The notes under the pieces are model-generated. The model was not told the DNA's origin and did no database searches. It saw only the letters and a list, made by a program, of their open reading frames with translations. Positions 1 to 6,366 of a stretch of 15,492 nucleotides of DNA are shown piece after piece. Source of the DNA: an uncultured Bacteriovorax sp. (lineage in GTDB: Bacteria > Bdellovibrionota > Bacteriovoracia > Bacteriovoracales > Bacteriovoracaceae); the NCBI GenBank assembly GCA_946482295.1, contig CAMLRB010000075.1:1-15492 (forward strand), read 5' to 3'. How positions within the stretch are numbered: position 1 is the first letter of the stretch; every line of letters begins with the position of its first letter. Position numbers and translations under genes: made by a program.

Positions 1-102
1 CTCACCTAAAAAGCGCGCGCGACAAATCTTTGCCATACCCCCATCCACCAAATGGTCTAGGATGAGATAACGTCCGAAGCGTTCGCGTTTTGTGTCAGTC
101 AT
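1..102 (-). CDS. Ser/Thr protein kinase, N-terminal fragment (runs off the left edge)
   Basis: The minus strand from the ATG at 102-100 stays open for 34 codons to the window edge. The peptide contains FGRYLILDHLVDGGMAKICR, the start of a Hanks-type Ser/Thr kinase: the first beta strand, then a glycine-rich loop in the form LxDGGMAKI, close to the L..GGMAEVY pattern common in myxobacterial and Bdellovibrio kinases. The kinase would phosphorylate Ser/Thr on unknown cytoplasmic targets. Only the nucleotide-binding loop is visible; the catalytic Lys, HRD and DFG motifs lie outside the window. AGGAG at 114-110, seven bases before the ATG, supports the start. It lies 50 bp downstream of the lipoprotein gene on the same strand and may be read with it, or from the weak FliA-like site at 150-123. 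The kinase call is fairly secure for so short a fragment; what it controls cannot be judged. Confidence 0.75.
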   Translation of the reverse strand, partial: MTDTKRERFGRYLILDHLVDGGMAKICRARFLGE

Positions 103-122
103 ACCACGTCTCCTGATAGGTC

Positions 123-150
123 ATATCGGGAGAAATGAAGAAAAACTTAA
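123..150 (-). promoter_or_regulatory. Weak FliA (sigma-28)-like promoter for the kinase gene
   Basis: On the minus strand TTAAGTTT (150-143, 7 of 8 to TAAAGTTT) is followed after 12 bases by CCCGATAT (130-123, 6 of 8 to GCCGATAA). The spacer is one base longer than the usual 11 and the -10 is imperfect. A transcript from here would start just before the AGGAG at 114-110. Plausible only because better copies of the motif occur elsewhere in the window. Confidence 0.25.
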
Positions 151-152
151 GC

Positions 153-665
153 CTAATTTAAAGATATTTCATTGAAACCAGGAAAATTTAAAACCAATGG
201 TTTTAATTCCTTAGAGTCTCTACACAAACCATAAATTTGGTATAAGCGTGTGGAATTCATTTCGGAATCAGGGTGAGAAAGGAGGTGTTTTTTGAATTCT
301 ATAAGTTCTATTTTTTTAAAGCCCGAGCGTTCCAGTTGCTCATTTAAAAGTGAGTATGGAATCACTTTTGTGTCCAAAGAATAAACAAGCGCTAATCTGA
401 AATCGCCACATTTTTGAACATCTTCGAGCTCAGCTTTTGAAAACCAAAAATTAAAACTCGATTGAGGTGTAATAGGAGTCATCATCAAATCGAACTGAAG
501 AGTGAGCTCATGATACCAAGATGTGCGACGAAACTGGAGGTCTTCATCCCATGATTTATCAGCATATGTTCCATTACGAACATAGTAAGTCCCTTCTCTC
601 GTAATATTTTTACTGAGATTTCCGCAGCCACTTAAAACCAACAACAGGACTAACAAATATTTCAT
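153..665 (-). CDS. Small predicted lipoprotein, no recognised family
   Basis: 170 aa. It begins with a short lipoprotein signal, MKYLLVLLLVLSGC, with lipobox LSGC and Cys14 as the lipidation site, so it should be membrane-anchored in the periplasm. The mature part has only two further cysteines (Cys86, Cys148) that could form a disulfide, and an aromatic stretch near residues 70-75 (SSFNFWF). I recognise no domain. Its ATG overlaps the TGA of the preceding alpha/beta-hydrolase-like gene in a 4-base ATGA (662-665), so it is almost certainly translationally coupled and is the last gene of a three-gene unit starting at 2330. GGTGAG about seven bases upstream is a weak ribosome site, consistent with coupling. 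Function unknown; the lipoprotein call is firm. Confidence 0.8.
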   Translation of the reverse strand: MKYLLVLLLVLSGCGNLSKNITREGTYYVRNGTYADKSWDEDLQFRRTSWYHELTLQFDLMMTPITPQSSFNFWFSKAELEDVQKCGDFRLALVYSLDTKVIPYSLLNEQLERSGFKKIELIEFKKHLLSHPDSEMNSTRLYQIYGLCRDSKELKPLVLNFPGFNEISLN

Positions 666-1558
666 GTTTTACTCACCCATTCTGCAATATCTTTGAAGAC
701 AATTTCTTTCTCACTTTCATTATACAAGTCGTGCCTCAAAAAAGAATACTTCTTTTGTGTTAAAAGGTTTTTTTTGAGTCCACGTGCAAAGGAAGCGGTT
801 CCATTTTCAATAAGTGAAGGACCATTACTTTCTAAAACGAGTATGGGTTTATCAAGGAAATAGGAGTCCTGGTAAATATTTCGAACTTTTTGCACTATCG
901 CCCGCAATGATGAGAGCGTCGGTCGATGAACAATGAGTGGATCTTGTAAATATTCAAGCTGTTCACGGCGATAGCTTAACATGTCCACGGAAGGATAAAT
1001 TTCCAGCAAACGGAAATGATCCATGCTCTCTCTTCCCGTTTCATTAAATTTTTCATATATGCGGTTTTGCAAATTGAATCCAGGTGAATCAAATTGCAAC
1101 ATGAAGTTTGAAAGAATGAGAGAGTCGATTTTGTTTTTTACAGTTCCTTCGACACGGTTGAGTAGATCGAGCATCACGAGCGCCCCAAGGCCATGACCGA
1201 GTATGACCCATTTTTCACTCGTCTTTTTATCAAGACTGTCCAGCAATGTCGTCACATCTGCAATGAGATCATTCATGTGGGAGACATGTCCACGAGTTCC
1301 ACTCGATAACCCATGACCAGCAAAATCCATCATCACAAATGTAAATTCTGGATGCTCACCTTGGAACCAATTCAACAAATGATTGAAGCGTCCATGATAA
1401 GAGCCAATGTCATGGAAAAGAAAAATCGTCGTCGCCCCTTTTCCTAGATGGCGTTTGACATAAATTTTTTGATTTTTTAGACATGAATCAAAATGAGTGA
1501 CTTGAACATTCGAACGAATTTCTTTCCACTCTAATTCCATGCGAGTTTTACACAGCAT
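662..1558 (-). CDS. Alpha/beta-hydrolase-fold protein (monoacylglycerol-lipase-like) lacking the nucleophile Ser
   Basis: 298 aa, with no signal peptide. The fold is recognisable as the lysophospholipase/monoacylglycerol lipase type: HDIGSYHGRF (49-58) stands where that family has HGLGEHSGRY, and MMDFAGHGLSSGTRGHV (76-92) matches DLRGHGxSxGxRGHV. The nucleophile elbow is GHGLG (121-125) instead of GHSxG, so Gly123 replaces the catalytic Ser. The acid position (canonical GxxDP) reads ESNGP (243-247), so Asp also appears lost; the His survives in RHDLYNE (His276). By sequence it should not be a normal serine hydrolase, though it may still bind an acyl or glyceryl ligand or a partner. The annotated ATG overlaps the upstream gene by 11 bases. 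ATG at 1540 (Met7), seven bases after the upstream stop, is an equally good start; neither has a clear Shine-Dalgarno. Middle gene of the 2330-153 unit. Confidence 0.75.
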   Translation of the reverse strand: MLCKTRMELEWKEIRSNVQVTHFDSCLKNQKIYVKRHLGKGATTIFLFHDIGSYHGRFNHLLNWFQGEHPEFTFVMMDFAGHGLSSGTRGHVSHMNDLIADVTTLLDSLDKKTSEKWVILGHGLGALVMLDLLNRVEGTVKNKIDSLILSNFMLQFDSPGFNLQNRIYEKFNETGRESMDHFRLLEIYPSVDMLSYRREQLEYLQDPLIVHRPTLSSLRAIVQKVRNIYQDSYFLDKPILVLESNGPSLIENGTASFARGLKKNLLTQKKYSFLRHDLYNESEKEIVFKDIAEWVSKT

Positions 1559-2330
1559 GGTTCAACATGATTTTTTTTGCTTGAGAATCAAGACCTTCAA
1601 AAGCACAATCAATCGTCTGCTCCCTAGTGTGATATTGTTCAATACGCACTTTTAAATTTCGTGCTTTTACTTCATTACCAACGTAGAGAGTTGCAAGCAA
1701 TGTTTGACCAGTGTAATCACCAAAAGGTCCTGCTCCTAATAAACTCGCTTCAACCGCTCCCGCTTTTTTTACCACTGTTACAAGTGGCAATGGTGAGTGG
1801 TTGAGGACAATCATTAATGGAACTTCTTCCATTGTCAGTTCTTTTGATGAACCTGTTCCACTTAAACCAGCTGTAGGTGGTGTATGTTGAATTTTCATCC
1901 ATCCATCCATTCCAGGTGCGAAAATAAGTGTATTTTGATTAATTCTTTTTTCAGTCATTGCTTCACGAAGTTCAGTTAATGAATATGGCCCGTAGATATC
2001 TGTGCCTTCAAAATTTTTGCGATCGTGACCGATACGTAAGTAGAATTGTTCTTCCTGCTCTTTTACTTTTTTCCAGTCAAAACTGAATCGAACTTCAGGC
2101 GAAGTTTCCTCGACTACAACTTTTGCTTCAGTTACAGTTTCTGTTGATTCTGTACCATTTAATACGCCACTTAATTCAGCAACATCCTTTAAACGCTCCC
2201 ATCCTGTGAAGCCTTTTTTCCACACATAGGATTCAGCATTTATTTCACCGGCCGTAATCAATCCCTTAAGCATGATCTCGCTAACGGGACCAACGCGTTC
2301 TGAACCTACGACATAAAACCAATTCACCAT
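1548..2330 (-). CDS. Tandem GYF_2-domain protein with a C-terminal degenerate PilZ-like domain
   Basis: 260 aa, cytoplasmic (no signal or membrane segment). Residues 3-50 form a GYF_2 (DUF4339) domain: WFYVVGSERVGP, later VWKKGFTGWERL. Residues 96-150 are a second copy: FYLRIG, IYGPYSLTEL, then MDGWMKI. GYF_2 domains are thought to bind proline-rich or partner peptides. Residues about 165-258 look like a PilZ barrel: EASLLGAG (194-201) sits at the DxSxxG position and CAFEGLD (242-248) at the closing G/C-x-F strand. The Arg pair that binds c-di-GMP is absent and Asp is Glu, so c-di-GMP binding is doubtful. Start chosen from AGAGGAG at 2346-2340, nine bases upstream. First gene of a unit with the hydrolase-like protein (11-base overlap) and lipoprotein. 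The GYF call is good; the PilZ call is moderate. Confidence 0.75.
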   Translation of the reverse strand: MVNWFYVVGSERVGPVSEIMLKGLITAGEINAESYVWKKGFTGWERLKDVAELSGVLNGTESTETVTEAKVVVEETSPEVRFSFDWKKVKEQEEQFYLRIGHDRKNFEGTDIYGPYSLTELREAMTEKRINQNTLIFAPGMDGWMKIQHTPPTAGLSGTGSSKELTMEEVPLMIVLNHSPLPLVTVVKKAGAVEASLLGAGPFGDYTGQTLLATLYVGNEVKARNLKVRIEQYHTREQTIDCAFEGLDSQAKKIMLNHAV

Positions 2331-2511
2331 ATAAAGATGCTCCTCTTATGAATGCTTTTTGAGAATGCTTTCTTATCATTTTAACGTTTTGAAATTACAA
2401 AAAAAGCGCGACTCAATTTTGCCCGGGTCCTACAATATTGCTCAACTACTCAAGAAATACAACAAACCACCGATAAGACTAAAGTATTGTGCTCGTTAAT
2501 GAGGGATCGTT
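2331..2511. other. Divergent intergenic region
   Basis: 181 bp between two divergent genes. It holds the ribosome site of the GYF gene (2346-2340), a 9-bp direct repeat GAATGCTTT at 2350-2358 and 2363-2371 (13-bp period, possible operator) and the FliA-like promoter of the plus-strand lipoprotein (2450-2476). No convincing sigma-70 promoter was found for the minus-strand gene. Confidence 0.5.
2450..2476 (+). promoter_or_regulatory. FliA (sigma-28)-like promoter for the VWA-like lipoprotein
   Basis: TCAAGAAA (2450-2457), 11 bases, then ACCGATAA (2469-2476). The -10 matches 7 of 8 of GCCGATAA with the standard spacer; the -35 keeps T-AAG. Transcription would start near 2483, leaving a leader of about 30 bases with a Shine-Dalgarno GAGGG at 2501-2505, six bases before the ATG. 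Confidence 0.45.
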
Positions 2512-4017
2512 ATGAAGAAATCATTTTTGTCATTGGCCACTTTGCTCATACTCAGTTCGTGTGCCAAAGAAGAATTTGCGGCCAACAAAGGTTTACAGAG
2601 TGGATCTGTTAGTCCGATCACCTCAACTTCGAATCAACTTTGTTCTCAACATACGCTGATTTCACCTCAGGTTGATATCCTGATGTTATGGGATAACTCT
2701 TCAAGCTTTAACATTGTAACGCCTGCGACTCGAGCTTCGATGGGGAACCTCATTAAGAGTGTTTCAGAAAATTTCGATTACCATATTCTTTCAGTTCCGC
2801 TTATTTCTTCAAATGCAAATACGCTCTTTGAAGGTCAACTCGTTGTAAAAAACGATACAGGCCTCACTGCTGATGCAAAAAATATTGTTCGTACTAAAGA
2901 ACAAGTGGCCTCAAGTCTTTCATTTACATCATCTGGTTCATCGGCTGAGCCAGGAATTGATCGTGCCATCAATATCATTCAAGCAAACCGCACGAATGGA
3001 ATTTTTAGACAAAATGCTTATACAATGATCGTCGTTATTTCTAACGAAGATGATGACAGCTGTGAAAGTGAAACAGGTGTTTATAATTGTGGATCATACG
3101 ATTGGAAGCCAAAAGTTCAAGCGAAAATTGATAAACTTCTTTGTCTTCGTGGAAATACCGCAGTTGCTTGTGGTTCAACTGGAATTACAAACCCGCTTGA
3201 TTCTACAATGATGAGATTTGTAAACATCTCACCTCTTACAGCATGTTCAACTGGTGCAAACAGAATCAATGCTCGTTATAGAGAAGTGGCAAAACAAGTT
3301 TACGAAGCTCCGTATACAAACGGATGGCCAACTTCAAACGATCACCTAAGTCCAGATGTGACAGGTGCTCCTGATAGTTACAACCTTTGTTCTATCGACT
3401 TCAACCATATTTTTGACGGTGTAAATGCAGCGATCAAACAAACTCTAATCAAACACAAATATGATTACTGGCCGGTTGCTGGTTCAACTGCTGATGTAGA
3501 TCCAGATACACTAAGAGTTGTTCGTTCTGATGGAAAAATTTTAACAAACAGAACTGGTGAAGCTAATCCAACTGATGGTTACCAGTACGTTGGAAACTTA
3601 ACGGCACAAAATACACGAGTGCTACCTACTCCGGGTGAACCGTTCACCGGTAAAATGATTCGTCTCTTTGGACCAGATGGAAATGACCGTGTTGTTTATC
3701 CAGATTGTTTAACTGTTACGTACAATGCAAGCAAATTGAAGTACGGATACATTTATCTTAAATATGGTCAGCCTCAAGTATCGACTATTGAAGTGCGCAT
3801 AAATGGAGTTCTTATTCCACAGAGTACAACGAATGGTTGGGATTATATGGGGAACCAATTTGTTTCCGGACTGGATGCAAATCTCAAAGTATTTGATCTA
3901 CCAGCTGGAGCTCCGTCAGGATACATGTTGCGATTGAATGGAAATGCTCAGTTCGTAAACTCAGCAAGTGCTCCGGTTAGCGTGAGTGTGTATTACAACT
4001 CAGCTTCTACTCCATAA
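2512..4017 (+). CDS. Lipoprotein with von Willebrand factor A-like domain
   Basis: 501 aa. Signal MKKSFLSLATLLILSSC with lipobox LSSC and Cys17. After a Ser/Thr-rich linker, residues 54-66 read VDILMLWDNSSSF: a beta strand followed by D-x-S-x-S (61-65), the metal-ion-dependent adhesion site of VWA domains. A later strand TMIVVISNEDDDS (171-183) fits the strand bearing the second acidic MIDAS residue. Cysteines at 44, 184 and 193 and others further on suggest a disulfide-stabilised exported domain. The last roughly 170 residues are rich in Gly, Asn and Tyr, predicted beta, and may be a second module; I do not recognise it. Likely a surface or periplasmic metal-dependent binding protein, possibly an adhesin. 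Good ribosome site GAGGG and a FliA-like promoter upstream. Its TAA abuts the TAA of the opposite-strand gene at 4018. VWA call moderate to good; ligand unknown. Confidence 0.75.
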   Translation: MKKSFLSLATLLILSSCAKEEFAANKGLQSGSVSPITSTSNQLCSQHTLISPQVDILMLWDNSSSFNIVTPATRASMGNLIKSVSENFDYHILSVPLISSNANTLFEGQLVVKNDTGLTADAKNIVRTKEQVASSLSFTSSGSSAEPGIDRAINIIQANRTNGIFRQNAYTMIVVISNEDDDSCESETGVYNCGSYDWKPKVQAKIDKLLCLRGNTAVACGSTGITNPLDSTMMRFVNISPLTACSTGANRINARYREVAKQVYEAPYTNGWPTSNDHLSPDVTGAPDSYNLCSIDFNHIFDGVNAAIKQTLIKHKYDYWPVAGSTADVDPDTLRVVRSDGKILTNRTGEANPTDGYQYVGNLTAQNTRVLPTPGEPFTGKMIRLFGPDGNDRVVYPDCLTVTYNASKLKYGYIYLKYGQPQVSTIEVRINGVLIPQSTTNGWDYMGNQFVSGLDANLKVFDLPAGAPSGYMLRLNGNAQFVNSASAPVSVSVYYNSASTP

Positions 4018-5076
4018 TTAAGAAGAAGCTTTTTCGTTGGCCTTAGCTTTAAGATCATTGACTCGGTTAAGTGCGTTCATGAAACGCACAACCGGGAACA
4101 TCCTCTTCAAATAGTCGATGTTAATCGCTGCTGAAATGGAGTTGTTCTCCCCCATTTTGTATTCACCACAAAATTTAGCGGCCTTTGCACCTGCAAAGTC
4201 ATCGAGGGTAATGGGAATGTTATACTCTTTGAAGTGTTGAGTGATTTTTGTAAGTTCGATTTCGCATTTACCATCTTCTTGCGGAAGCTTGTCACATTCT
4301 TCCATAACTTTCATAAGAAACTTTTCACACTTCGCTGAGATGTTGAGTTTCTTGTCATCACGAAGAGTTCTTTGCGTGTTGAAGAAGACCTGGAAGATAC
4401 GGAAGGTTTCTGGTTCGCGAGTTGAAATGATTTTAGTTGCATCTGATTCATCAATTGAGACTTCGACAATTTTTTCATCAACGAGGAGTTGAATAAACTC
4501 TTCGAGTTTGGCTTCGTTGACGTTGAAAATATCAAGCGCGTACGTTTTAATTTTGTTGAAGTTCAAAGACCATTTTCCATCTTTGTTTTCAGCAAGTGAA
4601 CGGAATGTGAGAAACAAAATAGAGAGGATTTTCACTACGTCAGCTGATTGAAAAAATTTATAGTCAGAAGAAAAACCTACTGAGTTAGATTCTAGTGCCT
4701 TTACTCTTTCGTTTGTTTTACGTAGACGATCAGCGAGTGTGTTAATAAGAGTTTTAAACCATGGATTGAGAGCGGCCATGGTTTTTTCAAGAGCAGTAAA
4801 AGAGATTTCGATAATCTCGGCTCCAGTGATAGCTGCAGCCGAGACAGAACGTTTTTTTGAATCAGGATCGAAGTAGGCCATTTCACCGAGCATTTCACCA
4901 GAACGAAGAACTGCAATCTCTACAAAGCCTTTTCCTTTCGGACGAAACAAGCGTACTTGGCCTTTTTGAATGATGTACATTGAAGTAGCAACATCATTTT
5001 CGTTGAAGAGAATTTCACCTGGTCTAAGAGTTTTAATCCCAGATTTCTTCTGTGCTCCAGCTGCCGGTGTCGTCAT
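4018..5076 (-). CDS. Cyclic-nucleotide-binding-domain (Crp-type) protein with a novel C-terminal region
   Basis: 352 aa, soluble. Residues about 14-125 are a cNMP-binding beta-roll: LRPGEILFNENDVATSMYII, KGQVRLF, then the phosphate-binding cassette LGEMAYFDPDSKKRSVSAAA (63-82), where Glu65 and Arg76 stand for the ribose- and phosphate-contacting Glu/Arg of Crp, so ligand binding is plausible. A helix rich in charged residues follows (DRLRKTNERVKALE, 116-129). Residues 140-352 do not look like the short Crp winged helix; they are mostly helical, with no recognised family and no obvious DNA-binding motif. The protein may be a sensor for cAMP, cGMP or c-di-GMP with a protein-interaction output. 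It starts 36 bases after the thiolase stop on the same strand, so it is probably cotranscribed. The ribosome site is weak (AAGGGT about 12 bases upstream). Confidence 0.8.
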   Translation of the reverse strand: MTTPAAGAQKKSGIKTLRPGEILFNENDVATSMYIIQKGQVRLFRPKGKGFVEIAVLRSGEMLGEMAYFDPDSKKRSVSAAAITGAEIIEISFTALEKTMAALNPWFKTLINTLADRLRKTNERVKALESNSVGFSSDYKFFQSADVVKILSILFLTFRSLAENKDGKWSLNFNKIKTYALDIFNVNEAKLEEFIQLLVDEKIVEVSIDESDATKIISTREPETFRIFQVFFNTQRTLRDDKKLNISAKCEKFLMKVMEECDKLPQEDGKCEIELTKITQHFKEYNIPITLDDFAGAKAAKFCGEYKMGENNSISAAINIDYLKRMFPVVRFMNALNRVNDLKAKANEKASS

Positions 5077-5112
5077 CCTTGACCCTTGAAATTTGTTACG
5101 GTGAGATAAATA

Positions 5113-6270
5113 TTAGAGGCGCTCGATAATCATCGCTAGAGCTTCTCCACCACCAATACAAATTGAGGCCATACCATATTTTGCTTTTTTGTTTTCCATT
5201 GCATTCATCAATGTCACAACAATTCTGGTACCACTGCAACCGATTGGGTGTCCAAGGCTCACGCCACCACCGTAAACGTTTACTTTATTATGATCTAATT
5301 TTAACTCTTTCATGGCAGCTAGTGCAACTACTGCAAAAGCTTCATTGATTTCAAAAAGATCAATTTGATCAAGTTTAAGGTTTGCTTTAGCTGCAACTTT
5401 CTTCATCGCTTCTACTGGTGCTGTCGAAAACCATGTTGGGTTCTGAGCATGGTTAGCGTAGGCCACGATTTTGAATTTCGCTTGGTTTTTGTACTCTTCT
5501 CCACCAAGAACGATCGCCGCTGCTCCGTCATTGATTGTTGAAGCGTTTGCTGCCGTTATTGTTCCTGATTTTTCGAAAGCTGGTTTAAGAGTTGCCATTT
5601 TTTCGAAGTTAGCTTTTCCTGGACCTTCATCAGTTGTAACAACTGTATCCCCTTTCGGACCTTTGATTGTCACTGCTGCGATTTCTGAATTGAAGATGCC
5701 GTCTTTGATAGCTGCTTGAGCGCGTTTGAAAGATTCAATTGAGTAAGCGTCTTGCTCTTCACGGTTTGAATATTTTGCCGCTGCTTCTTCTGCACAATTT
5801 CCCATAGCGCGGTTTGAATAAACATCCCACAGACCATCCCATTGCATAGAATCTTTCATAGCCCCTTCACCAAACTTGATTCCGTTACGTGAGTTCATGA
5901 GAAGATGTGGAGCTTGAGACATATTTTCCATACCACCAGCTACAACAAGCTTGTTATCGCCAGCTAAAATTGTCTGAGCTGCAGTGATGATAGTTTTTAA
6001 ACCAGAGCCGCAAACTTTGTTCATCGTTGTACATGGAACTGATTCTGGAAGACCGGCGAAGATAGCCGCTTGACGAGCAGGGGCCTGACCTACACCAGAG
6101 CTCACAACATTCCCCATGAAAACTTCATCCACTTTCGAACCATCTACTTCTGCTTTTTTCAAAGCTGCTTCAATGGCCACTGCCCCTAATTTGGGTGCTG
6201 GGACTGAGCTAAGGGACCCTAAAAAGCTTCCAGATGGAGTTCTTGCTCCAGACAAAATATAAACGCTCAT
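5113..6270 (-). CDS. Acetyl-CoA C-acetyltransferase (thiolase II family)
   Basis: 385 aa, the normal length. It catalyses reversible condensation of two acetyl-CoA to acetoacetyl-CoA, or thiolysis at the end of beta-oxidation, in the cytoplasm. All catalytic elements are present: nucleophile Cys87 in NKVCGSGLKT, NEAFA (309-313), His341 in GHPIGCSGTR, and the second active-site Cys371 in ICIGGGEA. The N-terminal VYILSGARTPSGSFLGSL and the MGNCAEEAAAKY segment are also typical of the family. The start is supported by AGGAG at 6281-6277, six bases before the ATG. It is divergent from the exported protein gene at 6367, with 96 bp between, and is followed by the cNMP-domain gene. With the acyl-CoA dehydrogenase at the right edge it suggests fatty-acid or acyl-CoA catabolism. 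Whether it works in the degradative (AtoB-like) or biosynthetic (PhaA-like) direction cannot be told from sequence. Confidence 0.95.
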   Translation of the reverse strand: MSVYILSGARTPSGSFLGSLSSVPAPKLGAVAIEAALKKAEVDGSKVDEVFMGNVVSSGVGQAPARQAAIFAGLPESVPCTTMNKVCGSGLKTIITAAQTILAGDNKLVVAGGMENMSQAPHLLMNSRNGIKFGEGAMKDSMQWDGLWDVYSNRAMGNCAEEAAAKYSNREEQDAYSIESFKRAQAAIKDGIFNSEIAAVTIKGPKGDTVVTTDEGPGKANFEKMATLKPAFEKSGTITAANASTINDGAAAIVLGGEEYKNQAKFKIVAYANHAQNPTWFSTAPVEAMKKVAAKANLKLDQIDLFEINEAFAVVALAAMKELKLDHNKVNVYGGGVSLGHPIGCSGTRIVVTLMNAMENKKAKYGMASICIGGGEALAMIIERL

Positions 6271-6330
6271 ATTGCTCTCCTATTGGGAAAATAGTTTAAA
6301 AAATCGCTTCAGTTTAGCCTATTCGCCCCT

Positions 6331-6357
6331 TAATGACTAGGTCGTAAAAGCCGATAA
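6331..6357 (+). promoter_or_regulatory. FliA (sigma-28)-like promoter, predicted leaderless
   Basis: TAATGACT (6331-6338), exactly 11 bases, then a perfect GCCGATAA (6350-6357). The ATG of the next gene is at 6367, so transcription about seven bases past the -10 would start at or within a few bases of the start codon. The TAA inside GCCGATAA (6355-6357) is in frame with that ATG and rules out an upstream start. There is no Shine-Dalgarno. Confidence 0.6.
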
Positions 6358-6366
6358 ATACCAATA

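Noticed and set aside
2331..2420. FliA-like site on the minus strand (AATGATAA with TGTAATTT) for the GYF gene
   Set aside because: The -10 keeps only GATAA and lacks the GCC(G) part that makes the motif specific; too weak in AT-rich DNA.
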